This document shows, piece after piece, positions 1 through 5,849 of a DNA stretch of 18,068 nt; position 1 is the first letter of the stretch, and the number at the start of each line of letters is the position of its first letter. Under the pieces are notes generated by a model. That model made no database searches. It saw nothing but the letters and a program-made list of their open reading frames with translations, and was not told the DNA's origin. The DNA is taken from the NCBI GenBank assembly GCA_964445135.1, contig CAYUJW010000022.1:1-18068 (forward strand), in the 5' to 3' direction. Origin of the DNA: JACOTV01 sp964445135. Lineage in GTDB: Bacteria; Patescibacteriota; Microgenomatia; UBA1406; GWC2-37-13. The position numbers and the translations under genes were made by a program.

Positions 1-228
1 TTCCACTTCTTCTAAGCTTTGCGCATTGATGATTGTGTATCCGACAATTGCATTTTCATCTTGTGGCAAGTCAATGGTTCCAGTTTTTGTAATTTCTTTA
101 CCTGGTCCAAACGGATTTCCGCTATCAACCACTCGATCTCCGAGTACTTCAAACCACTTGGTCCATCCATTCATGACTTCCGGTGTGTGTTCCCACATTC
201 CAACATACATTAGTACAAATTTTTTCAT
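1..228 (-). CDS. YCII-related (DGPF-type) protein, C-terminus cut by the window edge
   Basis: The first 76 codons of a minus-strand gene are present; the rest lies beyond the left edge. The translation opens MKKFVLMYVGMWEHTP, continues with a WTKWFEVLGDRVVDSGNPFGPG stretch broken by no stop, and reaches NAIVGYTIINAQSLEE. This is the pattern of small YCII/DGPF proteins: a ferredoxin-like dimeric alpha-beta barrel, a GNPFGPG-like loop, then a 'GYTIINA' strand. The family's biochemical role is mostly unknown. The ATG at 228-226 overlaps the TGA of the upstream ArsR-type gene (ATGA), so the two are translationally coupled. ArsR regulators are often paired with YCII or SRPBCC proteins, which supports the call. 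I infer a small cytosolic enzyme or stress protein controlled by its regulator; the substrate cannot be read. Confidence 0.75.
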   Translation of the reverse strand, partial: MKKFVLMYVGMWEHTPEVMNGWTKWFEVLGDRVVDSGNPFGPGKEITKTGTIDLPQDENAIVGYTIINAQSLEEVE

Positions 229-617
229 GCATCTTCACCCCCTTTCGTAGGTTTTTTCGTTAAATATTGAGCATAGTTTTCCAACGTTTCTTTGGTGCTT
301 CCCCAGTATGTGTGATATTGCATCAACCAATCCTGAAGAGCGCGCAAAGATTGTTTATTCAATGTCAGATAATTCGTTTGACCTTCTTTATTTCGTTTTA
401 TCATGTTTGCATTTTCAAGAATTTTTATGTGTTTGTGAATTGCTGGAAGCGAGAGGTGGCGCATTGTGGCAAGCTGGCTTATCGAATATGGTTGAAGACC
501 CAATACATAAATGATCTCCCGCCTATGCTTATTGACAAGCGCTTCAAATACCTGATCTAAATCGGAATGAGTGTCGTGTGTAGTCATATAGTTAACTAAT
601 AAGTTAAGTATATTCAT
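225..617 (-). CDS. ArsR-family winged-helix transcriptional regulator
   Basis: About 130 residues. The region DLDQVFEALVNKHRREIIYV, followed by SISQLATMRHLSLPAIHKHIKILENANMI and KEGQTNYLTL (recognition helix, then beta wing), is the classic ArsR layout: 'LadptRreIL', 'eLa..l.ls.pavSkHlkvLe.aGlv', 'r.Gr...y.l'. The tail ALQDWLMQYHTYWGSTKETLENYAQYL matches the 'W...W...l..L..~L' C-terminus of the SRPBCC/YCII-linked subgroup. No cysteine metal-sensing motif is visible in the recognition helix, so metal sensing is unlikely. The frame is open up to 671, but I chose the ATG at 617 because GGAGG sits 5 nt before it; the adjacent ATG at 620 would be only 2 nt from it. The stop overlaps the start of the YCII gene. 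It is probably an autoregulatory repressor of the pair. Confidence 0.85.
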   Translation of the reverse strand: MNILNLLVNYMTTHDTHSDLDQVFEALVNKHRREIIYVLGLQPYSISQLATMRHLSLPAIHKHIKILENANMIKRNKEGQTNYLTLNKQSLRALQDWLMQYHTYWGSTKETLENYAQYLTKKPTKGGEDA

Positions 618-704
618 CATTTCCTCCTTTGTCAACATGATATTTTCATGGCAACCAATATTGTCTGGCATTTTTCTGCAAGGAATTAGTTGGTTTTTTT
701 CGCA

Positions 705-710
705 TATACT
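705..710 (+). promoter_or_regulatory. -10 box TATACT for a leaderless transcript
   Basis: TATACT ends 6 nt before the ATG at 717, so transcription would begin at or next to the start codon. There is no Shine-Dalgarno sequence before that ATG and no recognisable -35 hexamer at 16-18 nt. This is read from sequence only. Confidence 0.5.
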
Positions 711-716
711 TACAAT

Positions 717-1004
717 ATGTCTCTAAGAATTTGCAAAAACGGGCACAGATTTGAGAAAACAAGCAGCTGTCCTGTGTGTCCGATCTGCTCATCAGAAGAG
801 ATGAATAATAAGTATGGTGAGGAATTTCCAGCAATCGGAGCACCCGCCTTTCGAGCGCTTGATAGTGCGGGTATTACACATCTGTCTGACCTGACAAAAT
901 ACACAGAAAAACAGATGTTAGAGCTTCATGGCTTTGGTCCAAAGGCGCTTGGAATACTCAAAGCGAGACTTTCTGAAAAAAAGCTATCATTTGCAAAAAA
1001 ATAG
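717..1004 (+). CDS. Small zinc-knuckle plus helix-hairpin-helix (RpoA C-terminal-like) protein
   Basis: A 95-residue protein. The N-terminus MSLRICKNGHRFEKTSSCPVC carries C6, H10, C18, C21 and C24, a likely zinc knuckle. Residues about 40-90 (APAFRALDSAGITHLSDL, then the helix-hairpin-helix ELHGFGPKALGILKARL) resemble the RNA polymerase alpha C-terminal domain fold. Small proteins with this same 'ICekGH.f...s.CP.CP.C' plus HhH layout are widespread in bacteria and usually annotated as RpoA-CTD-domain-containing; their role is not established, though the HhH suggests nucleic-acid or sigma-like contacts. The frame is open from 690, but the ATG at 717 is chosen because homologues begin MSLKIC and a -10 box lies 6 nt upstream, giving a leaderless message. 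It is convergent with the pseudouridine synthase. Confidence 0.8.
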   Translation: MSLRICKNGHRFEKTSSCPVCPICSSEEMNNKYGEEFPAIGAPAFRALDSAGITHLSDLTKYTEKQMLELHGFGPKALGILKARLSEKKLSFAKK

Positions 1005-1039
1005 GCAAGTGAATTGTTTTAGACCCAACACAAAAGAGC

Positions 1040-1717
1040 TTATGATGTATGAGAATCAATGAGCTGATATGCTCCTTCATCTAAATTGTCAAGGGAGTAT
1101 GGTCCCAAATGTGTGCGCTGAAGTGACTGAACATGCGTGTGAAGAGCTTCGATGGTGCGCCTGATCTGGCGATTTCTTCCCTCAGTGAGCACGGCAATAT
1201 ATGTACAATCTTCACCCGTTGGCGTGATTGAAAAACGACTGAGACGATCGTCTCCAATATCAACTCCTGCGTTTTGGATCTTATCTAACTCCTCAGTGGT
1301 CAAAGGTCGGCGTGTCGTGATGCGGTACGTTTTTTTCTTATCTTGTGAGGGGTGAGAAAGCTCTTGGATCATATCTCCATTGCGACTCATAACAACCAGG
1401 CCACTACTATCGCGATCAAGCCGGCCGGCAATCTTCAGATCCTCATACTCAGCGGGCAAAAGATCATAGACGGTTTTGCTTCCTTGTCCGTTGCGGCTAC
1501 ACACGTATCCCACGGGTTTGTGTAGTAGAAGAGTGGCGGAGTCAGGCGATTTGGTCGCAATCGGTTTACCATTCACGACGATTTGTTCTGTGCCATCAAT
1601 TTGCTGCGCAATCGTTGCGATCTGCCCATTTACCACCACATTTCCATGTAAGATCAGCTCATCCACTGTTCGTCGCCCAATCCCCATTTGTCCAGCAATC
1701 CATTTATTAATTCTCAT
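1040..1717 (-). CDS. Pseudouridine synthase, RsuA/RluB/RluF family
   Basis: A 225-residue protein that isomerises a specific uridine in rRNA to pseudouridine. Residues 1-48 form an S4 RNA-binding domain (MRINKWIAGQMGIGRRTVDE, then ILHGNVVVNGQIA). The catalytic domain starts at LLLHKPVGYVCSR. The hallmark GRLDRDSSGLVV lies at 98-109; the Asp of GRLD (about residue 101) is the catalytic nucleophile in this family. The late motif LTEGRNRQIRR corresponds to 'l.EGrnRQiRRm'. The open frame extends to 1834, but homologues begin at the S4 domain, so the ATG at 1717 is used; -10-like boxes lie just upstream. The bacterial length is usual or slightly short. Which rRNA position is modified cannot be told from sequence; RluB-like 23S activity is the likeliest. 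Confidence 0.92.
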   Translation of the reverse strand: MRINKWIAGQMGIGRRTVDELILHGNVVVNGQIATIAQQIDGTEQIVVNGKPIATKSPDSATLLLHKPVGYVCSRNGQGSKTVYDLLPAEYEDLKIAGRLDRDSSGLVVMSRNGDMIQELSHPSQDKKKTYRITTRRPLTTEELDKIQNAGVDIGDDRLSRFSITPTGEDCTYIAVLTEGRNRQIRRTIEALHTHVQSLQRTHLGPYSLDNLDEGAYQLIDSHTS

Positions 1718-1723
1718 AACCTG

Positions 1724-1734
1724 GGTATAGTATA
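1724..1734 (-). promoter_or_regulatory. Overlapping -10 boxes TATACT / TATACC before the pseudouridine synthase
   Basis: On the minus strand, TATACT (1734-1729) overlaps TATACC (1729-1724). The second box ends 6 nt before the ATG at 1717, giving a leaderless or 5-nt-leader transcript. No Shine-Dalgarno sequence is well placed. Confidence 0.4.
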
Positions 1735-1786
1735 CCTCCCAATTGCCGTAAGTCGCGTGGTGTGGGACTCGGCAGATAAGGCGCTT

Positions 1787-1795
1787 TGATATAAT
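1787..1795 (+). promoter_or_regulatory. Extended -10 promoter TGATATAAT
   Basis: A perfect TATAAT (1790-1795) is preceded by TGn, the extended -10 motif that compensates for a missing -35. Six nucleotides separate it from the ATG at 1802, so the transcript should be leaderless. It would drive the DUF1801 and lipid kinase pair. Confidence 0.65.
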
Positions 1796-1801
1796 TGAGC
1801 T

Positions 1802-2221
1802 ATGGCAGAACTTAAAACACAACGAACAACCCAAAAACCGGAGGAATTTTTAGAGACTATTACGCCTGAGCAAAAGAAGAACGACGCATTTGCGTTGTTG
1901 GAAATGTTTAAAAAGATAACTGGTGAAAAACCAGTCATGTGGGGAGCGAGTATTGTGGGCTTTGGTATGTACCACTACAAATCAGAGAGAAGTTCTCAGG
2001 AGGGCGATTGGCCGATGAGTGGGTTTTCGCCACGCAAACAAAATTTGACCTTATACATAATGGCAGGAAATCAAGAAAGTCACGAACTGTTGGCTCAGCT
2101 TGGCAAACACACAACAAGTGTTGGATGTTTGTATATTAAACGGCTATCTGATGTTGATCAAAATATACTTGCCAAACTTATTGACAAGTCATTTCGTTAC
2201 ATGAAGAAAGTAAATTCGTGA
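1802..2221 (+). CDS. DUF1801-domain protein (YdhG/iron-chaperone-like fold)
   Basis: A 139-residue cytosolic protein. After a basic N-terminus it reads KPEEFLETITPEQKKNDAFALL, GEKPVMWGASIVGFGMYHYK, GDWPMSGFSPRKQNLTLYIM, and ends LIDKSFRYMKKV. These segments match DUF1801: a helical start, the 'P..WG.sivGfG.Y.Y' strand, the 'GfsprK..l.lY' strand, and a C-terminal helix. Relatives include frataxin-like iron chaperones and the B. subtilis YdhG type, but the function of this subgroup is not settled. The length is normal. The start is fixed by the extended -10 box 6 nt upstream. The stop overlaps the GTG start of the lipid kinase (GTGA), so the two are coupled. Confidence 0.82.
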   Translation: MAELKTQRTTQKPEEFLETITPEQKKNDAFALLEMFKKITGEKPVMWGASIVGFGMYHYKSERSSQEGDWPMSGFSPRKQNLTLYIMAGNQESHELLAQLGKHTTSVGCLYIKRLSDVDQNILAKLIDKSFRYMKKVNS

Positions 2222-3093
2222 ACGCAACAATTATTGTCAATCCAGTAAGTGGGAAGGGCGACCCGCAAGCGCGGCGCTCGCTCATTAAAAAAACTGCAAA
2301 AGCCGCAGGGTGGACAGGGCGGTATATTGAGACCACCAAAACCAGATCGGCAAAAGATATCGCGCATAAAGAAGTGGCTCGCGGCGTTGGCCATATTGTC
2401 GCGTGCGGCGGAGATGGGACGGTCATGGAAGTGCTCGGCGTTGTTGCAAATCGAAACATAAAACTTGGCGTTGTTCCGCTTGGAACTGGAAATATGTTGG
2501 TGAGAAACCTTCGCTTACCCCTCACCATTGAGGAGGCGGTAAAAACCGCATTAACGGGGAAGATTCGCAAAGTTGACGTGGGCCAAGCAAACGGAATACA
2601 TTTTGGTGTGTCTGCGGGCATCGGCCTTGACGCTGAAGTAATGCGTGCGGCTGAGCGTAAATTAAAGAACAAATGGGGATTTTTCGCATATGTTGTGGCA
2701 ACGATAAAATATCTTAATAACAAGTCGTCGCGTTTTGAAATTACCTTTGATGACAAGGCGCCCGTGACGGTCCGAGCAAAAACCGTCATGGTTTCAAATT
2801 TAGGAAAAATCTTCAATGATATTGAGATCGTGCCGCACACTCATGCACAAAATGGGAAGTTGCAAATTGGAATTGTAGCTGCCAAATCACTGCTCTCTTG
2901 GCTTAATATTGTGCTTCATGCGTTGATTGGAAAAGTGCACAAGAGCCCACATTACACAACGCATAGTGCGAAGAAAATCACTATTCGCGTGCTTGGGAAA
3001 AAACGGGTATTTCAATGCGATGGAAATTCATTTACTCCCGTTGATCAGCTGAGCGTGAAGGTATGTCCTGGCGCAGTAAAAATCATGAGTTAA
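2218..3093 (+). CDS. Diacylglycerol kinase family (DagK/YegS/LCB5-type) lipid kinase
   Basis: A 291-residue protein that likely transfers the ATP gamma-phosphate to a lipid hydroxyl at the inner membrane face. The N-terminal catalytic domain has VNPVSGKG (about 8-14), the nucleotide-binding GGDGT (64-68) and VPLGTGN (86-92), all diagnostic of the DAGK catalytic fold. The C-terminal beta-sandwich domain contains FGVSAGIGLDAEV and TVMVSNLGKIFNDIEIVPH, and ends FQCDGNSF, matching 'v..DGE' late in the family. The GTG start overlaps the preceding stop, which implies translational coupling. The length is typical. The lipid substrate (diacylglycerol, undecaprenol or a scavenged lipid) cannot be read. 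In a CPR-like host it may serve lipid salvage, which is inference. Confidence 0.9.
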   Translation: MNATIIVNPVSGKGDPQARRSLIKKTAKAAGWTGRYIETTKTRSAKDIAHKEVARGVGHIVACGGDGTVMEVLGVVANRNIKLGVVPLGTGNMLVRNLRLPLTIEEAVKTALTGKIRKVDVGQANGIHFGVSAGIGLDAEVMRAAERKLKNKWGFFAYVVATIKYLNNKSSRFEITFDDKAPVTVRAKTVMVSNLGKIFNDIEIVPHTHAQNGKLQIGIVAAKSLLSWLNIVLHALIGKVHKSPHYTTHSAKKITIRVLGKKRVFQCDGNSFTPVDQLSVKVCPGAVKIMS

Positions 3094-3118
3094 CGCCTCC
3101 CGGTGTGACGATCTGAGG

Positions 3119-3124
3119 TATAAT
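3119..3124 (+). promoter_or_regulatory. -10 box TATAAT for the small CxxC protein
   Basis: A consensus TATAAT ends 5 nt before the ATG at 3130. No -35 hexamer at normal spacing is seen. AGGG between the box and the ATG is too close to act as a ribosome binding site. A leaderless transcript is inferred. Confidence 0.55.
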
Positions 3125-3129
3125 AGGGT

Positions 3130-3363
3130 ATGTATTATGTTCATCAATGCTCGTACTGCCAGCGGGTGTTTTACACATATAATTCAGACAAAACAGCGGC
3201 TGCCCAAACGTTGTACTCTGGGATCAAGGCTCATCTTATAGAATACGATGAAGACAATCGAGAACATGAGTTTGATGACTATCCAGAGAAGGCGGTTGAC
3301 AAAGTGTATTATGAAATGCGCGAAATGAACGAAGCTCCCCACGCTGCATACGAGTTAGCGTAA
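3130..3363 (+). CDS. Small CxxC protein, function unknown
   Basis: A 77-residue protein. It begins MYYVHQCSYCQRVFYTYNSD, with a single CxxC pair (C7, C10) in a short beta-hairpin-like context, followed by a helix (KTAAAQTLYSGIKAHLIEY) and a very acidic stretch (DEDNREHEFDDYPE). With only one CxxC it would need a second ligand pair, dimerisation or a partner to hold zinc. I think similar short proteins occur in CPR genomes but know no assigned function. It is preceded by a consensus -10 box 5 nt from the ATG, so it is probably expressed alone. It lies between the lipid kinase and the bicupin with its own promoter, so no operon link is implied. Confidence 0.7.
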   Translation: MYYVHQCSYCQRVFYTYNSDKTAAAQTLYSGIKAHLIEYDEDNREHEFDDYPEKAVDKVYYEMREMNEAPHAAYELA

Positions 3364-3380
3364 GTTGTTCTAATCGTCAG

Positions 3381-3408
3381 TTGTCACAAAGCATGACGCA
3401 CTTGTCAT
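3381..3408 (+). repeat. TTGTCA/TGAC element, copy A (possible operator)
   Basis: The element reads TTGTCAC (3381-3387), 4 nt, CATGAC (3392-3397), 4 nt, TTGTCAT (3402-3408). Its first two parts are an inverted repeat of GTCA/TGAC, and the third repeats the first half-site. It lies about 36 nt upstream of the bicupin start and recurs with one single-nt length change at 5754-5780. I infer a regulator-binding site. Confidence 0.55.
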
Positions 3409-3430
3409 GCATAACTCATGCTGATTAGTT

Positions 3431-3438
3431 CATAATAT
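3431..3438 (+). promoter_or_regulatory. -10 region CATAAT / TAATAT before the bicupin gene
   Basis: Two overlapping AT-rich hexamers end 6-8 nt before the ATG at 3445, fitting the leaderless pattern of neighbouring genes. No -35 match is seen. The copy A element at 3381-3408 lies just upstream, where a regulator could act. Confidence 0.4.
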
Positions 3439-3444
3439 CGCTAT

Positions 3445-4173
3445 ATGAGCATTGAAGCATTTTCTGCGCGTAGGCATGACGAGGGGCATTTTGTCCCGGT
3501 AGTCGATCGTAGCAAAATATCACCGGAAGTATTTTTCCAGCATGCGACAGATGTATTGCACTCCGTTCATCAAAGCGTCGCAGAAGAAGTAATCCCCACA
3601 CTTGATGTGCGCCCCGGTAAGTGGCACCCGGCAGGCGGATTTATGGTGTATCACTTGGGTGTAAATGAAGATGGCGAATCACTTCGACTACATATTTGGC
3701 CCGAAGGTCAGCGTATATCAAGTCCAGTTGGGCCACATATTCACAATCACGCATGGCAATTGTCCTCTCTCGTATTGGCCGGCACCTACACTGACACCAT
3801 ATACTCAGTTGAAAATGGCGCGGTAATGATCGATGAAGGGCACCGTGCTCAGACTAGGAAATTGCGAGGGTTTAGATTAGATTACCTACCAGATGGATCT
3901 GATGCTTTGGTGACAGATGGGACCTGTTACGATGCGGTGCCCATGGAGCAAAGAAATATACCGGCCGGCAACATACACACCATAAAGGATGGACTTTTTC
4001 ATCTTCCTATTATTCCTCTCAATACAACGGTGGCAACGCTGGTGTTGGATACACCCGCCTTGGGATACCCGACAACGGTGCTTATCGATTCAGATATGCG
4101 TCCTATCCAGACACCACGCCGGGCGACAACATCTGAAGAATCCCGCCGCGCTTCCCAATTGCTCATGCAGTAA
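3445..4173 (+). CDS. Cupin-fold metal-binding protein (substrate unknown)
   Basis: A 242-residue protein, cytosolic with no signal peptide. A cupin core is visible: motif 1 is PHIHNHAWQLSSLVLAGTYT (about 97-116), supplying H98, H100 and H102, with the trailing 'L.G.Y' strand. Motif 2 is NIPAGNIHTIKDG, the 'P.G..H' signature giving a further His. Together these would bind one divalent metal. About 95 residues precede the cupin, with a KWHPAGGFMVYHLG strand region. Cupins with this spacing include cysteine-dioxygenase-like and sugar-acid enzymes, but I cannot place it in a named family. It is convergent with the SET gene. The upstream TTGTCA/TGAC element also occurs before the sulfolactate block, so the two may be co-regulated; that is inference. 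Confidence 0.6.
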   Translation: MSIEAFSARRHDEGHFVPVVDRSKISPEVFFQHATDVLHSVHQSVAEEVIPTLDVRPGKWHPAGGFMVYHLGVNEDGESLRLHIWPEGQRISSPVGPHIHNHAWQLSSLVLAGTYTDTIYSVENGAVMIDEGHRAQTRKLRGFRLDYLPDGSDALVTDGTCYDAVPMEQRNIPAGNIHTIKDGLFHLPIIPLNTTVATLVLDTPALGYPTTVLIDSDMRPIQTPRRATTSEESRRASQLLMQ

Positions 4174-4283
4174 TCGTTGAATATGTGTCAGGGTACATGA
4201 ACTTTAGTAAATACCGACCTTGATGTGAATGGTTAAATCTGACTGATTGACGTAGAAGTGTAGAAATACAACCATCTCATCAT

Positions 4284-4874
4284 TCAACGAAAGTGGCCCA
4301 TAATTCTTTGATAGATGGGATCTACGTCCAGACGAAGGGGATAGCTATTAAGTGGCAAAAGCTGTTCTCCGATTGTCACTTTTAGTGGTTTTTGATTCTT
4401 CTTTTTTGCATTTTGAAACCGCTGCCACAGCGCGTACTTGGCTTTTGACAAATGCATGGTTCCTGAGCAATTGGCACTTTGGCAGTAGCACTGATGGGTA
4501 CAATTTGTGCACCCATCTTCACGAGGACTCAAGAGGTACGATATCGTCAACTCCTCGCCAACTGCAATATCTGCGATGGCAAAAAACAACGTGTGAGACT
4601 CATACACATACATCCAACAATTGGGTGCGCATGAGTGATTGAGCAGATGAATGCCTGGGCGTGTTAGATCGGGGTAGACGGAGGTTTCATCATTCAAATA
4701 CATAAGGTACAATCCGAGCTTGTCGCTTTCCAGATCGTATTCTTCTGTTTTGATGATGGTTCCTAAGTAGTCGCCGATGATAGTTCCTTGTGTGATTGGT
4801 CGCTTTGCAAATACGCCACGACCCATCCTGGGACTATCCGCTACATTCCAATAGCTCTTGTGTAATAAAAACAT
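4284..4874 (-). CDS. SET-domain protein (putative protein lysine methyltransferase)
   Basis: A 196-residue protein. The SET core is clear: GRGVFAKRPITQGTIIGDYLG (about 18-38) is the opening 'GrGvfA...i..G..i.ey.G'; NHSCAPNC (79-86) is the SAM-binding 'NHSC.PN'; and GEELTISY (106-113) carries the catalytic Tyr in 'GEElt.dY'. A cysteine cluster (C122, C125, C129, C131, C136) forms a post-SET zinc site. These proteins transfer methyl groups from S-adenosylmethionine to lysines, mainly on eukaryotic histones; bacterial members are scattered and their targets mostly unknown. The ATG lies 23 nt after the zinc-ribbon gene's stop, with no promoter or Shine-Dalgarno sequence visible, so it is likely the second gene of that transcript. 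The zinc-ribbon protein is a natural, untested candidate partner or substrate. Confidence 0.88.
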   Translation of the reverse strand: MFLLHKSYWNVADSPRMGRGVFAKRPITQGTIIGDYLGTIIKTEEYDLESDKLGLYLMYLNDETSVYPDLTRPGIHLLNHSCAPNCWMYVYESHTLFFAIADIAVGEELTISYLLSPREDGCTNCTHQCYCQSANCSGTMHLSKAKYALWQRFQNAKKKNQKPLKVTIGEQLLPLNSYPLRLDVDPIYQRIMGHFR

Positions 4875-4897
4875 AGCAGGTGCGAGTCGCTTGGCGT

Positions 4898-5641
4898 TTA
4901 CTGAAGATCAGTTGAGACTTTGGGAGCTACCATCTCTTCGACAGAGCCTGGGTTCTCAACTGGCGCCACATTCTCGACTGCGACATCCATTGCTTCTGGC
5001 GCCGCTTCTTCAGCCGCAACCGGTGGCATCACATCTTCCATAGCTGGCTCAGCTAATGCTGGGGCGACAGATGGAGCTACTCGCTCAACCGCGGCTTTTG
5101 GGGCTTTTGGTTGTTTTGGAGCGGCATCTGGTGATAAGAGTTGAAGAATCTTGTCAAGCTTTGTGTTTAGTGCGGAAAACTGTTCATGATATGAGCCTTG
5201 CGATGATCCACGATCATTGCGATCGTTTCCATATGGGCGTCGTGCTCCACGATCATCAGAACGATTTTCAGATTGTCCCATCGTTTTAAAGCACTCATTA
5301 CAATACACAGGTTTGCTACCATTTGGTTTAAAAGGCACTTCGCAGTCGCGATCACAGTTTGCACAGCGTGTGCTAAACATTTGTCGCTCTGCGCCCTGGT
5401 CATTGCCATAGCCTCCACGAGAAGAGTAATTGCGACCTCCACCTGAGCCGCCTTGTCCACCACGATTATCATATCCGCCACGATTGTCTTGTTTATATAC
5501 CATATGCCCAATCATATCATATATCGCCTCAAATACCCTGGCATTGTTACAAAGCCTGCATTTCGCTCTGTGATATATGTGTTCAGAAGGTATCTGTTTG
5601 CATACTGAGCAGTTTGAGCGAATTGAATTCGCGTGCTGCAC
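4898..5641 (-). CDS. Double zinc-ribbon protein with RG-rich linker and acidic Ala/Pro-rich tail
   Basis: A 247-residue protein. Zinc ribbon 1 uses C11/C14 and C28/C31. A flexible RG/GG-rich stretch follows at 52-80 (DNRGG, YDNRGG, SSRGGYGN). Zinc ribbon 2 uses C93/C96 and C114/C117 in CANCDRDCEVPFKP and KPVYCNECF, the form I associate with CPR proteins and with tails of their helicases. Residues 120-155 are hydrophilic, then a short coiled segment (NTKLDKILQLLS), then an Ala/Pro/Glu-rich acidic tail. RG-rich and zinc-ribbon parts suggest RNA binding. The GTG at 5641 has a good promoter and keeps ribbon 1. The alternative ATG at 5503 has its own extended -10 box and would drop ribbon 1. The SET gene follows in the same direction. 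Confidence 0.75.
   Translation of the reverse strand: MQHANSIRSNCSVCKQIPSEHIYHRAKCRLCNNARVFEAIYDMIGHMVYKQDNRGGYDNRGGQGGSGGGRNYSSRGGYGNDQGAERQMFSTRCANCDRDCEVPFKPNGSKPVYCNECFKTMGQSENRSDDRGARRPYGNDRNDRGSSQGSYHEQFSALNTKLDKILQLLSPDAAPKQPKAPKAAVERVAPSVAPALAEPAMEDVMPPVAAEEAAPEAMDVAVENVAPVENPGSVEEMVAPKVSTDLQ
5511..5519 (-). promoter_or_regulatory. Internal extended -10 box TGATATGAT
   Basis: On the minus strand TGA-TATGAT is followed by 7 nt and then the in-frame ATG at 5503. This could yield a leaderless message for a short zinc-ribbon isoform. It may also be chance within coding sequence. Confidence 0.35.
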
Positions 5642-5650
5642 CTCATGAAC

Positions 5651-5680
5651 TTTATATTTTCAAGGCGATCGCTGTGTAAA
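5651..5680 (-). promoter_or_regulatory. Promoter TTTACA-18-TATAAA for the zinc-ribbon gene
   Basis: On the minus strand, TTTACA (5680-5675) and TATAAA (5656-5651) are 18 nt apart. The predicted transcription start near 5644 is about 3 nt before the GTG at 5641, nearly leaderless. It is the best -35/-10 pair seen in the window. Confidence 0.6.
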
Positions 5681-5693
5681 TTAAATAAACAAA

Positions 5694-5710
5694 GGCGCTA
5701 TAAACGCGCC
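5694..5710. terminator. Small GC hairpin with T-rich tail on the minus strand
   Basis: GGCGC and GCGCC flank a 7-nt loop. On the minus strand the stem is followed by TTTGTTTATTT, a weak intrinsic-terminator shape; on the plus strand it is followed by AAAATAC. It lies between the zinc-ribbon promoter and the sulfolactate block and may shield the former from antisense read-through. The 5-bp stem is short. Confidence 0.3.
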
Positions 5711-5753
5711 AAAATACAATCTTCTCCACAGAAATTTCAAGTCCGATCGACTC

Positions 5754-5780
5754 TTGTCACGAATCATGACAATTTGTCAT
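5754..5780 (+). repeat. TTGTCA/TGAC element, copy B (possible operator)
   Basis: TTGTCAC (5754-5760), 4 nt, CATGAC (5765-5770), 3 nt, TTGTCAT (5774-5780). It matches copy A at 3381-3408 in all three blocks. It lies about 70 nt before the racemase start, at the head of the sulfolactate block, and about 110 nt upstream of the divergent zinc-ribbon gene. Confidence 0.55.
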
Positions 5781-5849
5781 TCCATTCCTCTGTATTAGAG
5801 TGTAAAAATGACACAGAGGTTAATAAAAAAGATTTACGAACCTACAATT

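Noticed and set aside
2178..2840. Long minus-strand open frame of 220 residues
   Set aside because: It lies antisense to the lipid kinase, which has complete family motifs, and its translation shows no domain.
4174..4290. Nine-base inverted repeat TCGTTGAAT / ATTCAACGA enclosing the convergent intergenic region
   Set aside because: The arms are 99 nt apart and one overlaps the SET stop codon. There is no T-tract, so it is not a convincing terminator or element end and may be chance.
4920..5144. Plus-strand Ala/Ser/Thr-rich open frame
   Set aside because: It is the antisense shadow of the Ala/Pro/Glu-rich tail of the zinc-ribbon protein.
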